Source: Cyanophora paradoxa (Eukaryota; Glaucocystophyceae; Cyanophorales; Cyanophoraceae). From it: DNA of 64,000 nucleotides. Location of the stretch: the NCBI GenBank assembly GCA_004431415.1, contig QPMI01000162.1, positions 1 to 64,000 of the forward strand, given 5' to 3'. The position numbers and the translations under genes are program-made. The notes beneath the pieces are model-generated. The model worked only from the letters and a program-made list of their open reading frames with translations. It had not been told where the DNA came from and did not search any database. Positions 9,969-21,959 of the stretch are shown here, one piece after another (position 1 is the stretch's first letter; every line of letters starts with the position of its first letter).

Positions 9969-12900
9969 TCAGGTACGCATCTTTGGCGGGCGACCGCGCC
10001 GCCGGGCAGGCTGGGCGCCGCGCCCAGCGCCGCCGCCGCGCGACGACGACGGAGACGAGGACGGTGTGGCAGGCGCCGGGAGGCCCAGCAGCCCCAGAAT
10101 GCGCTCGGGGCCGGTCCGGATCTCGACCGTGCCGTTCCGTCCCTCATACTCGACGGGATAAAGTGACGAAGGAAAGCTCCACTCGCGCGGTCCGCCCTCC
10201 TGGCTCGGCGCCCACGCGCCGCCGAAGCGCTTCAGCACCACGAAGCGCGACTCGTACTCGCCGCTCGGCAGGTCGATCGTCTGGACGAGGCGCGCGAACC
10301 ACACGCCGGGGAGCGGGCTCGCCGCGTGCGTCGCCAGCGCCGCCACCACCTGCCCCGCCGGGTACGGCGAGGCCGACCGCCAGTGCAGGTGGTAGAGGGG
10401 CGGCGCGGGGCCGGCGGCGGCGACGCCGACGGGGATGGGCTCCTGGGAGGCGGCGCCTCCGCGCCCGCGCGCGCGGCCGAGGCCGCGCCGGCCGCGCCCG
10501 CCGCGGAGGAGGCCGCGGAGCAGTAGTGCTCGTGGGCCCGCGCCCCGGCCGAGGTCTTAAACTCCTTGCGGTGCGTCAGGGCGGCGGCGCGCGGGGGCGG
10601 CGCGGGGCGGGGCGGGGCGGGCGGCTCACCCGATCGCAGGGCGCGCAGTACCTCTGCTCGGCGATGGCGAGCTCGCGCTCGAGGGTGTAGTCGGCGTCCC
10701 AGGCGCGCGGCCTCTCCGCCCCGTCCGCCGCCGCTTGGCCTCTTCGCTCCCGTTCGACGTGCCGCTCCCGCCCTCGCCGTCGTCCTCCGAGTACGAGCTG
10801 GAGCTCTCCGCGCCGCGCCCCGCGCGGGGACGCGCCGGGGCGGACGGCGGCGCGGGCAACGGCGCCGGCTCGTCGTCGGCGTCCTCCTCGGAGTCCCCGC
10901 CGTCGTCCCGCTCCGCCTCGGTCCCGCCGCCCGAGCTCCCGCCCGCCGCCGAGGGCGCGGGGATCCGGATGGCGGCGGCGGCGGCGGCGGCAGCGCCGGT
11001 GCCGGCGGGAGTTCGAGGCGGGGCGGCGACTCGGCGGAGGCGGCGCTCTCGCGGGCCCGGAGCCGCGCCTCGTCGTGCTTGACGGCGAGCTCCTCGAGGT
11101 ACGCCACCGCCGCCGCCGCCGTGCGCGCCCGCGCCGAGTAGTCGTAATTTTGCGTCGCCGTCAGCACCGAGTGGCCCAGGAGCTTGGCTGCGGGCGCGCG
11201 GGCGGGTGAGAGAGGCGGGGGGGGGGGGGGGGCGGGGGCGCTTCGGCGTACCCGTCCCGTCGACGACGGCGGCCGCGGTGTCGCCGGAGATGCGGTTCGC
11301 CGCGGCCTCGTCGCGCACGTGCGTCGTGATGATGGCCCGCATCGCCTGCGCCGTCACCGGTACCCCCGTCCACTTTTCCGTCACGCGCTTGACAAAGACG
11401 CTCCAGGCCGAGTCGGAGAGGGGCGCTCCCGAGGCGCTCGTGAAGAGCCAGCCCTCGTCCGCGCCCCCCGGCAGCGGCGGGAGGAGGAGGCGCCGGTACC
11501 GCTCGACGTACGAGGTGAGCGGCCGCTGCACAAACTCCGGGATCGGGTAGCTGATCGCCCCCGCAGTTTTCGCGGTCTTCGACGAGAGGACGGCCTCGCC
11601 CTGCCCCGCGTCCGCCCGCATCTGGGTGAGCGTGATTGTCCACGCGCCGCCGTCCCGCCGCAGCGTGTGGCCGATCCTGCGGGGGGCGCAGAGGGGCGGG
11701 ACGGGGCCCTCGCTCGGCGCGGGGCGACGGCGCGGCGCGGGGGGTACGGCACCTGAGGCGGCGGACGATGCCGACGCGCGAGGGCGTGGAGACGAGGAGG
11801 GAGAGGAGGACGCCCTCGCGGAGGGCGAGCGCCCTCTCGTACTCGAGCGGCGCCCGCTCCGCCGCCTCCAGCGCGTCCAGCCGCGCCGAGAGGAGCGCCT
11901 CGAACGGCACCCAGTTCGGTCCGCGCTGACGCCATTTCACGCCTTCGCGCTTCTCCTTTCTCAGCTGCGCGATCAGGTTCCGCAGCGGGCGCCCGTGGGG
12001 GCCCTCGGAGCCGGCGGCGGCGCCGGCCGTCCGCGCGTGGACAAAGGAGTGGGCCTGGAGGGCCGCCTGCGTGTACCCCGCCAAGGTGCCCGCCCGGACC
12101 CTGCGCTCGTCGCGGAGAAACGCGAGGAACCGCATCCACAGGTCGATAAAGTCGACGCGGGCGCCGGAGAAGAGGTCGAGCGTGAGAGCGCCGTCGATCT
12201 TCTCGCGGAGGGCGCAGTACCCCAGGAACCGGAGGAGCGTCGTCCGCTCGTTCGCCAGCGTCGTGGAGCGCTCGACGGCGGCGCCGGGGCGGTCGGGGTT
12301 GAGGAGGCGGGTGCGAAACTCTTCGTACGCGGCGAGCTGCGCCTTGAGCTCGCGCGACTGATCCTCCTCGCGCAGGCCGTACGGGGCGCCCCGCTCTGCC
12401 GGCTCGTCGCCCGCGGGGCCTTCGTCCTCCTCCTCGCCGTGCTCGTCGGCCGGGGGTACGGGCGGCGGGGGCGGCGAGGCCCCCGCCTCGGCGGACCCCT
12501 CGGGATCGGCGCCGCCCGAGTCCGACTCGGACTCGTCCGGCTCGGCGGGGGCGGGCGCCGGCGGGGCGCGGGCGCGCTTGGGGGGTACAGGGTCCCCGGC
12601 GGCGCCGAGCACCACGCGCTCGGGGTCCACGAGGGCGTCCACGTCAAAGAGCGTCGCCCCGCCGTGGTCCATGCTCTCCAGCATCCGCCGGTACGCCAGC
12701 CGCTTCTCGGCGATGAATTTCCCGTTGTCCTTTGCGATCTGATCCGCCATAGGGCCCCCGGGGCGGAAGAAGTGGATGGAGCCCTGCTCGAGCTCGTCCG
12801 ACCACGGAAAGCCCGTCGTCGCCTCGACGATCCCCACGTCCGCGATCCAGAGGACCCCTGCGCGGTGCGCGCGGCATGAGTTTGATCCCGTTACCCCCGC

Positions 12901-14376
12901 GGAATCGAACCGGGCCCCGCACAGATGCCGCACTGGAACCCGTCCCCCTGGAGGCGCCCACCGGCCGTCTCCTCGCGGTACGCGTGCGCGGGAAAGGCCG
13001 CCTGGGCGGCGTAGAGCAACCTGGCGTCGCAGGGCGCGCCGAGGCTGTCCCAGTACCGCGTCGTCCTGCGGGGGCGGCGCGATCGCGAGTGGCGCAGAGG
13101 ACGCGGGCTCGGGCGCGGGGGCGCGGGGCGCGGCGCCGTCGGACCTCGCGGCGCCGGAGAGCACGAGCAGCGTCCAGTGCCCGCCGCTGTTCCACGTCCG
13201 CTCCGCCCCGCGCCGCGCGATCGACGTCGAGACCGGGCAGAAGAGGGTACCCCCCCGCGCCACGAACCCCAGGGCCTTGCGCTGACGCCGCTCCTCGCCC
13301 GCCGCAGCGTAGCGCCGAAGGAGGCTCGTCAGAATCTCCACCGGCATGGGGTACAGGGCCCGCACGCGCGCGTTCTTGGCGCGGTGGAGCAAGAGGCTCA
13401 TCACGTTGGCGACGTGCGTGTCGGCGAGCCACTCGCGCGCGCCAAAGATACCGACCCTGGGTCCCGCAGGCGCCGGCGCGGGGGCCGCGGCGGCGACGGT
13501 GGCGGGGTCGGCGCCCTCTAGCACGAGCCGCTGGCGGCGAAAGTCGAGGTGGAGGTTCGGATCCCGGCCGGGGAGATCCTTCAGGAGGCTTTCGACGGCG
13601 ACGGCGCTGAGGAACGCCCAGCGGCGCGCCGAGCTCCGCGTTCGCTCCCCGTCGACCTCGGCGCCGATGCCGGCGTAGTAGGTGAGCGTCCTCGTGAGCA
13701 TGCCGAAGCGCTCGCGCCCGACGCTGAGCGTCGTAACGTTCCAGCGGTGCGGGCCGCCCGACGCGAGTTCCGGGAGGCGGCGCTCGATCTCCCGGCGGAG
13801 CGAGTTCGTGGCGCGCGAGGAGCCGTAGAGGAGCTCGGAGAGCGACGCCATGGGGACCCAGAGCTTCAGGTCCGGAGCCTCGATCCGGGTCGCCGGCAGG
13901 GCGTAGAGCCGCTCGCCGCCGACGCGCACGACGTACAGGTCGTAGCGGGAGAGGGCGCACAGGCGGCGGCGCTCGTTGGCGGCATAGAACGCGGTGGCAG
14001 CGGCGCGCTTCCGGGCCTCGTCGCTGTCCCGCCACGCCTGGTCGACGACCTCGAGCACGTACCTCATCGACAAGAGGCGCGGCGGGTCCTCGGGCGTGTA
14101 CTCGCCGCGCCGGACGGCCCCGAGGGTCTCCAGGAGGAGGATCGCGTGCTCGCTCGGCACGGGCCGCGCTGGGACGCCATAGCGCGCGGTGAGCACGTCC
14201 TGCACCTCGTCCTCGCCCTCGCCCTCGGCCAACGGCGGCTCGCCCAGGACGCGCGCGAGCTCGGCAGAGCAGACGGAGGGCCCGGCGTCGGACTTTAGCA
14301 CCACGAGCTGCGTCCGCCCCCACGGCCCGTCGAACTCGATCAGCTCGTACGCGTCGTGGACCGTCTGGAAGTACAT
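9969..14376 (-). CDS. Ulp1-like (C48) cysteine protease - tyrosine recombinase fusion, transposon gene
   Basis: The gene starts at 14376 (MYFQTVHDAYELIEFDGPWG) and reads through at least six exons. First comes an N-terminal region of about 310 residues with no known domain. Then a C48 protease follows: REWLADTHVANV, HWTLLVL (catalytic His), YWDSLGAPCD (Asp) and LQGDGFQCGIC (Gln and Cys six residues apart). After an acidic Pro-rich linker comes a tyrosine recombinase: the first Arg in STPSRVGIVRRLRIGHTL, then MRAIITTHVRDE, LLGHSVLTATQNYDY (His box and Tyr). A C2HC finger (CAPCDREF...HEHYC) and an AT-hook-like RRRGRPPKMRT end complete the protein. Introns 13066-13144, 12858-12910, 11677-11752, 11188-11251 and 10565-10629 each restore conserved motifs. 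Near 10450 the frame changes by one base without a GT donor, which may be damage or a sequence error. Cryptons and DIRS elements use such recombinases. Confidence 0.85.
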
Positions 14377-14454
14377 GGTCGCCGGCCGGGCCGTGCGGGC
14401 GGGCGACCCGGAGTGGGAGGGGCGAGGTGTTGGGATTCGACGTGCGGGGTGGGA

Positions 14455-14464
14455 TCTATTTATG
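14455..14464 (-). promoter_or_regulatory. TATA-like box of the protease-recombinase gene
   Basis: On the minus strand the sequence CATAAATAGA lies about 80 bases upstream of the ATG at 14376, in otherwise GC-rich DNA. Position and composition fit a TATA box. This is inference only. Confidence 0.4.
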
Positions 14465-14604
14465 GGTTACCTCGCACCTTTAATCCTCGCGCTCGCGTCG
14501 CCGATGTTATCTTTAGTCCCTGCGCACAGGCCGCGCGCGGGCGGAAGGCCGACGGGAGCGGACGAGGCCGAATCGTATCCCCACGAGCCGAGGCCGCCAT
14601 CCCG

Positions 14605-14865
14605 CGACGTTGATCACGTACGCCCGCCCGGCTTCGTCCCCACCTACACCTTACCCCTCTGAAATTCGGCCAGGTTTGCCACCTAGGGGCGCCCGCCCTC
14701 GTCGCCCGCCTGCGTCGCGGCGGCGGCCGCCGCGCCCCGCCCCGCATTGACCACGTACGCCGGCCCGGCTTCGTCACCCCCACCCCCACCCCCGCCTTTG
14801 CTAATATTCGGCCAGGTCTTCCACCAAGGCGCTCGGCAACGCGCGGCGTCGGCGACTCATCACCG
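14605..14865 (+). repeat. ~136-bp tandem duplication
   Basis: The pair TTGATCACGTACGCCCGCCC (14609) and TTGACCACGTACGCCGGCCC (14745) starts two diverged copies. Both run on through CGGCTTCGTC..CCCACC and end in ATTCGGCCAGGT (14661 and 14811). No gene is seen here. Confidence 0.7.
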
Positions 14866-15068
14866 CCGCCCGCGGCGATGAGATCGGTGCGCCCCCGCCG
14901 GCTCGGGCTTCGGGGACGGCGCCGGGCGCCCTGCGACGCCGCGAGGCTCAGATCCGAACGCGGCGGCGCGGGAGGCGGAGGGCCGTCTGGAGCGGACGTG
15001 GCCGAACTCTCCCCAGAAATGCCTCCGATCTCGCTCCTCCTCGAGCTCGTCTTCGTCGGATGACAGCT

Positions 15069-15508
15069 ATGACACCGATGATCCTTCTCTGCTCCGACGG
15101 CGTCCATATCCCGTGCCCCGCGGCGCTCGCCGCCGACGCCCGCATCCTCTCCCTCGCCTCGAGCTGCTCCGACGCCGACGTGGCCCCGTCCCGCTCCCCT
15201 TCCGCTCCTCGCTCGTGTCGGCGGCCGGCGTCGCCCTCTCGCACCCCTCGCCCGCGGCGGCCGCCCTCGCCCCCGGGGCCTACCCCGACCCGCGGGCCGC
15301 CGCCTCGGCTCTCGTCTTCCTCGCCGAGCTCGCGATCCTCGCCGATTACCTCGACGCCCGGCGGCTCGAGCTGGCGTGCGCGGCGCTCGCCAGCAGCGCG
15401 TCCGAGCTCGCCATCAAGTCCGCCTGGGCCAAGGCGAGCGTCCGTCCGCCCCCGCCCCGCGGAAGCGCCCCTTTCAGGCTATCGGATCTTCTTAGGGACG
15501 TGTATTGA
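15069..15508 (+). pseudogene. Skp1-like protein, frameshifted and C-terminally short
   Basis: From the ATG at 15069 the frame reads MILLCSDGVHIPCPAALAAD, the start of a Skp1/BTB fold. After ~15190 the homology moves to another frame: VPLPFRSSLVSAAGVALSH, then FLAELAILADYLDARRLELA, which matches the Skp1 helix usually written LILAANYLDIKGL. Skp1 bridges cullin-1 and F-box proteins in SCF ubiquitin ligases. The break at about 15185-15200 has no GT-AG intron, so it is a single-base indel or a sequence error. The C-terminal F-box-binding helices are not found downstream, which suggests truncation or an unrecognised last exon. Confidence 0.6.
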
Positions 15509-15509
15509 A

Positions 15510-17147
15510 CGGCCTCTCCGAGTACTGCGTGCACCGGCGTCTGCGGGGCCAGGGGTACAGATTTTGGGGACCCTTGGACCCCTCTCCGGGGACCTAGGGT
15601 TCGTTTTGAAACGAGGTCCGGGATCCGCACTAGCAATTTATTCGCGCTCTCCGGGCCCTCCCGAGCCCCTGCGACGCGTTTGTGCGGGGCCGACTTTTTG
15701 TTTAACGGGGTATTCGACGGTCCCTCAATCTGTATTGGATAATTTCGTGCTCCACTAATTATCAGCGTCCAGTGTTTTCCTATTACACGGTAGTGATGGC
15801 CCACTGATGGGCCAGTGATCATGATGGCCCAGTGATGGGCCACTGATGGTTCCACTGATTGGGTGATGATAGCTATAGATTTCCGGATCAGTCGATTTTC
15901 CGAGGAATTTCAAACTTCGAGGATTCTTATATATATGCCTATACTGGCCCTATAGTTGCCAACTTGCCATCTAGATTCAGAGTGATTCTAGAATCTAGAG
16001 CTGCGACGGCATAGGAGCTTTACTACTACGGAGCTTTGCATCTCGCACGCGTGTCGCGCGGGCTGTCCGCGGCCGACGGACCGGCGACGGATCAAGCCCC
16101 GGACTCCCGGCTCAAGTCCGACGGCCGCTGATCATGAGTGCGCGGGGGTCAGGGCCGGTCAGCCCGGTCAGGTCGCAAAATTGAAGTTTCTGCGGTGCCA
16201 GGCTGCCAGCTGCGCAGGCCTAGGCCGCCGCGGCTGGGTTATTGCAAGGGGGGAAAAGAAGACCGAAGGTCTTCCCCCCCTTGCTTCCCGTTCCCTCGCT
16301 TCAGCCAAAAGTTTTCTATGAGGCCGTTTTCGAGGGCCAGCTTGCAACGAAATTGTCGGTTATTCGCGATCCGATTGGCTCGGTGAACCGGTCAGCTCTC
16401 GACTTTCGAGCGTCGAATCGGAGGGGAAAAAGTGGTTTTCGAGGGGAAAACTAACTTCTCAAGTGGTTTTCGAGGGGAAAACTAACTTCTCTCTAACTCC
16501 GGTCTTCGAATTCCTTGCGCCGTTCTGCATGGAACCAGTTCTCCCTAGCTCTCTCCTCTACATTTCGGCTTCCTCGCAGTGCGTCGCGTACGCCTTGCTC
16601 TTCGTTGCGCGGTTCTGCATGGAACCACTTCTCTCTACGTACCTGTCAACGTCTCCTCTAGATTAGCTTGCAACGAAAAATGCGCCCCTGCCTAGCTGGG
16701 CCGCTGATCGTAGCCGAGGACAGGCCTTCGAGACCGTGCTCTTTCGCTGCGCTCGGGACGCCGCCGAATTCGAGCCTATATTGCAGAACCGCGTGCGGAG
16801 CTGCCCGCAGCCGAGCACGCCGGACGGGCCTGGCGCTCTTGTTGCGTTTGGCACCTGGCAAGCAGACCAGTTCGCGCGCTGCGCACGGCGCGCCGGTCGA
16901 CGCCGCTTGCAATTGTCTGCTCATTCAGGTTGAGGCTGCTGTCAGCGTCGGCGCTCCGACGTTAACGTTCGGCGTCCCGCGTTGCCGGGACGCCGAACGT
17001 TGCAACCTGCCGCGCGCGCTGGGCCGGGGTCGATCTACATCTGCCCCGTGCATGTTCGTGCCACTACTACTCTTTCATTAGATCCAGATTCCCCCCTTGC
17101 ACCCCCGGCGCGCCAAAACGCGGCCGGGCCACTAGTATATCGATCTA
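15510..17147. other. non-coding, with small repeats
   Basis: No gene is seen. The stretch holds short alternating repeats of GATGGCCCAGTGATGGGCC type (15795-15860). A 31-bp tandem duplication starting AAGTGGTTTTCGAGGGG lies at 16430-16491. TTCTGCATGGAACCA occurs twice (16523, 16613). A perfect 16-bp hairpin lies at 16964-17001. An open frame at 16668-17081 has no recognised domain. Confidence 0.5.
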
Positions 17148-17245
17148 CCGTGTAACACTTAATTAATGCGCCGGTAATTAATGCGTTTTTGGACCCGGAC
17201 CCCCAGTTTGGATAATAATGCGGTCCCGAATTAATGCGTTTTATA

Positions 17246-20200
17246 TTTGTTTTTGGTGAATTACCGGCCACAGTCTCTAGACACCAGCACTGCGGGGGCT
17301 GCCCAGGGGGCATAGAGACAAAATAGCAAAATAACTAAGACAAGAGCACGAAGAAAGATAAGACAAAGAGCCAAAATCGACAATAAAAAAGGAAAGACAC
17401 AGAGCTCGAGACAGATCGATTGCGAGAAGAGACGATAAATCGAGCAGATCTAGGGACAGAGGATAACTGACACGAAGAAGAGCCAGAGCTAGAGGATAAC
17501 TGACACGAAGAAGAGCCAGAGCTAGAGATACCATCAATATCAGAAGGAATTACATCACTAAGAAGCGGGGACAAAATTGAGAAAGATAAATAACAGGAAG
17601 AAGACAAGTAAGAGGAACAACAAGACGACATGGAGGCGGAGGCGAAGCAGGACGATGCGAAAGGGCAGAGCTACGGCACGAGGTCGAGGAGGACACAGGA
17701 GGCGGAGCAGGCGGATCAAGAGCAGGCAAAAGAACAGTCAAAGGAATCACTAAAGCCGGCCGGGGTCGAGGCGGGCAATCGAACTGCAAACGACGGCGAA
17801 CAACAGGTCGAGCACGAGGACTATAGCTAGTATTGAAACTAACTCTAGCATCAACACTACGATCAGAATCCGAACCAGACCGAACTAAACTAGAAGACGA
17901 AGAAGTACGCCGGCGCCGGCGGGATACGATCGCGACCAGCGAAGCAGAAGACAAGGACAAAGGCGGTAGTCCGGTATCAAGAACAAAGGCCGGAGGGTCC
18001 GGCCCGGCAAACCGCCGGGGGAAGTAGAAGGAGCCGCAGGCTCGGCAAGCCGGCGACGGGTACGACCACGAGTCCGGAAGGAGATCGGGGAAGCCGGTCC
18101 CGGAGCTGAGGGCCCAGGAGCAGAGCCAGGAGAAGGTAAGCCCGGCGAGAAATCTGACCCGGAGCCGGAACCCAGCGAACGACGACGACGAAGAGGCCCC
18201 GAGGAGCCACGACGGGGGAGCTACCGAGCAAAGTACTGACAGCCGGCGCCGAACACGGCGGCGGAGGTACCCCGCAGACAGTGGCAGGCGGAGAGTCCAG
18301 GGTCGATCGAGAGATCCGCCGACGGGAATGCGGCGGGGGCCGACGAGACGGAAGAGGCGAGGAGGGGCCGAGGAAGGGTCGGAGGCAGGGGAAGGGCCAC
18401 GAGCAGGTGACGGGGATCGCTGCCGGCGCCGAAGAGAGGGCAGCAAAGCAGGAGAAAGGTCGGGTGGCGCCGGAGCAGATGACACGGAGGTCATGGCCAT
18501 GGGCGGTGCAGAGAGAGACGAGCTCGAGGGCGCAAGGGCCCGACGAGGGCGCCGGCGGCGAATCTCACGAGCGCCAGGAAGCGGGATAGGACCCGCAGAT
18601 GGGACCCGAGGCGCCGAAGGGGGAGCAGGGAGCCGGAATGACGGGGAGATCGAAAAGAGGACAGTCTCGCCAACACTCGGAAGCGGGGCAGAGGCCGAGG
18701 ACCCGGAGCTCGAGGGGGGGAGGGAGGGCGGAGGAGGAGAGAGGAGGCGGCTATTCGAAGGGTATGGAGAATCGAGAGCGGAGGCGAGGGAGGCCGAAGT
18801 GATGGCGAGCTCTGGAGGCGAGGGGGCCTGCAAGCGGATCCGGGAAAGTGGATGCAGACGCAAAGAGACCGGGGACGTAGAGGCGGGAGGGGCATGCAAA
18901 AAGATAGTGCCGCCCAGCGTCACAGTTGCAGAAGCGGGGCAAGAAGGATGGGCTGAAGAGGGGGCTGAACCAGGAGGACGTCAGAAAGAGGGCCTCGCAG
19001 GGGCGGAAGTGGAGGAGCAAGGGGAAGAGGTAAGAAGGGGTATGGAGCTGCAAGATGACCAGGGACCTGCCGGGAACAGGCAAGTGAAGAGGCCCGTGAC
19101 AGCAAGTTGTAAGGAGGGAGGAGGCAGAGGCGGGGCCAGAGGGCCAAGGAGCACAGGGATCGGGACCGCAGGGAATGGGGGAAAGGAGCGTCGAGAGGGG
19201 CAGCGAGAGCAGGAATAGGAATGGGCCCAAGGGTCACTACAGGGGCCAGAGCAGGAGGGGACGGCGCAGGAGGCGGGCGACCACCAGGGATCCCCAACGG
19301 GACATTCCCACGAACGGCAAACTCCGCAGGATTCCGGAGGACAGAATCGATGTCACGCGAAGAGACGAGGTTGTCAGCACCGCCCGAAGAAGGAGCGCCG
19401 GACGAGTCAGAATCAGAGCTTGAACTAGAACGATGAGAACCGGTACCAGACTCTGAATCATGTGCGTCATCATCCGAGGCAGCCTGATCATCAGCGTCAG
19501 CAGCAGCCAAGCGAGCGCGCCGCTCCTCCAACAAGGCCGAAGCCTGCGAAAGGGTGAACTCGAGGTACGACATATTTCTGTCCCAGGCGGCAACAAGCGC
19601 GGCGCGGTTGTAAGAAGGCGCATCAATGTCAGCCTCCTCAAGATCGCACCGAGCGCGAGCAACCTGTTGGATGGAAAATACGCCAGCAAGGATCGCTCCA
19701 AGTGAGCGAAGGCAGAAGGCGGGGTTAACTTTACTGCGCAAAATGGGCCCAGATAAATCCGGAACCGAGAGGATGTGGAAGAGAGAGAGCTCAGGCACTG
19801 CGACCTCTTCACGCTCATCCGGTGGAAGAGTAGAAGCCCAGAAATTCAGGCGCTCACGAATGAAATCCCAGAACGAACGAGAAAGCGGGCACTCAGAGAA
19901 AACGTGCGCGTGAGAGCGAGCAGATCCGTCATTACAAACCCGACAGAAACGACGGCGGGGCGACTGTTGCTCGCCCAAACGATACAATTTGAAATGCAAA
20001 CGGTAAAGAGCATCGATCCAAAGCATCGGGAAACACTGAAGGACGACAAGATTAGGAAGACGGGACGGAGACAAGGCGCCGGGAAACCCCCACTTAGCAT
20101 CGGGCATCTGAGCGTGGCTAGACACATCGCGAAGCCGCTGGACCTCAAGGCAGTAGAAGCGACGAACAGAGGAGAGGCGGAGAGGGAGCATACGAGCGAA

Positions 20201-21846
20201 AGTGAACGCAAGATTATCAAGAGAAAGAAAGGCCGAAGGGCCTGCGCCAAGAACAAAAAGGCCAGGCAGGGTCCCGCGACGAAGAGAGAGGAAGACAGCG
20301 CTGAAGCAAACATGCAGCGGGAGCAAACGGGACAGAATTGAATTGGAGCTCGAGGATAGGCCCACAGGGTGGGAAGCCGCAGGGCGGCAAGGAACGCGCG
20401 GTATGTAGTCCAGCACCCGTGGAATTATCTGGTTATCGCGAACAGGGAAGGCAACAAAAGTACCACTTGGGCCTCGAAGGAGAGCAAACGAGGCGTCCGG
20501 TCCGGACCACCAGAGATGCTGAGGCGGCGATGCAGGGGCCTCGAGAACCTGGCGCCAAGTAGCCGGGAGCGCAGAACACAGACTAGGGAAAAAGGAGTGG
20601 AGGGCGGAGGAGGCAGCTGCTGGAGCCCGGAACCCCGGGCAGCACAATCCCAGATATCGCAGACCCGCAGCAAGCCGGACCGTGCACAGCGACTCCAGTC
20701 GACCTCGTCGCCGGGAGTACTGAACAGAGGATTGAAGAAAAGAGGTTGGGATAACACTTCGGGAGAGTTACGAGGTTGACACACGCCCTGGCGCTGAGCC
20801 CACTCGGAGAGAGTCCGCTTCCAAATAGGAGGCAAGTCAAGTCTGTCAAGTGGGAGGCGGAGCGAGACAAGGGCGGGGCCATAGGAAAAAGGTGCCAGCT
20901 GAGCGTCCAGTTTGCTCAAGAGGTACTCCTTCCAAGGAGCTGAACAAGAGGGGTCAGCGAGCAAGGCCACCCACTTCATTTTCAGCGATAACGAAAAAGC
21001 TCGAATATCCGGGCAGTTGAGACCACCTTGACGCCACGGCAGAGGAGAAATATACTTCGAAAGCTGCCCGCTCACGCCAGCAAAAGCGCGAAGCTTCTCT
21101 TGCCATGTCGAATACTGAGCATCAGGGGGTCAAGCAAATATAGAGCATAATGTAGGGACCAATAAATACAGCCCAGGCAAGGAGAACGCCGGAACGCATC
21201 GGCATGCGATAAGTCTTCGCTTGCTGGACACGGATATCAAGAGCAGCGGTCTTTTTCCGCCAGAACCGAGACAGATCGGGCTCTAGTGGAAAGCCCAGGT
21301 ATTTTCGAATTTTTTCAGCGGGAGGGAGATCCGTCACCTGAAGACGCCGCCAGGGGCAGTCCTCGACGCTAGGCCAGGCATGTGCGGGGATATCGCGGAG
21401 TGGAAGAAGGCTAGATTTCTCGAGATTAATAAGAGCTCCAGAGAGCCGGCAGTATTTATCAAAGCACTCTTTCCAGAAAGGCAATTCGGTAAAAGACGAG
21501 ATTAAAGGAACCGTGTCGTCTGCAAACTGGAGCACCTTGCAAAGAGAGCTAGAGGACAAGCGGACACCTCGTATACGAGCATCAGCATTAATCAAAAGGG
21601 CTAAAAGGTGTGTGCACAAATTATATAGATAGGGCGAAAGGGGGCCACCCTGACGTACACCGCATCGAATGGGGAAAGGGGCGGAGGTCCAGCCGTTAAT
21701 GTGAACAGAACCCTGCAGATCAGAGTAGAGCAGGCGGACCCACTTGATAAATTGGGACCCGAAACCGAACTGTTCGAGCGACCAGAAAAGGAAGCTCCAG
21801 TTAACGCGGTCATAGGCTTTTGAAAAATCAAGAAATCCGAAGCACA
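17246..21846 (-). mobile_element. 5'-truncated LINE (non-LTR retrotransposon), copy A
   Basis: The 10-base sequence GCGTTTTATA occurs at 17236-17245 and 21847-21856, immediately outside this segment, and is a target-site duplication. The 3' end (minus strand) is GGCCGGTAATTCACC followed by an A-rich tail. That end is shared with copy B near 50045. The 5' end begins inside the reverse-transcriptase domain, so truncation happened at insertion. Confidence 0.88.
18920..21843 (-). pseudogene. LINE reverse-transcriptase ORF, partial and frameshifted
   Basis: Reverse-transcriptase motifs run in order on the minus strand: DFSKAYDRVNWSFL (motif A, near 21800), GVRQGGPLSPYLYNL (motif B, near 21645), LQFADDT (motif C, near 21510) and KYLGFPL (near 21300). 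The C-terminal part has WRQGGLNCPDIRAF (near 21030) and a zinc-finger-like CRVCNDGSARSHAHVFSECP (near 19930), typical of the region after the reverse transcriptase in plant-type LINEs. Frame changes occur near 21120 and 20620, so this copy is dead or carries sequence errors. The upstream endonuclease is missing. Confidence 0.85.
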
Positions 21847-21959
21847 GCGTTTTATAACTTTTGGGCTTGTATGGGGGGGGGGGGTATTTTACTGGAAATT
21901 AGAAAATTAGGCCTTAGGCTGCGGGCGGGCCTGCAGTACAAGCTAGCGCTGCCACGTAA

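Noticed and set aside
12895-12911. tRNA T-arm-like GGTTCGATTCC on the minus strand
   Set aside because: Flanking bases do not form a T stem or acceptor stem, and the site is inside a well-supported intron.
17550-18923. A 457-residue minus-strand Ser/Pro-rich ORF as a host gene
   Set aside because: It lies inside LINE copy A, is matched by copy B with frame changes, and has low-complexity composition.
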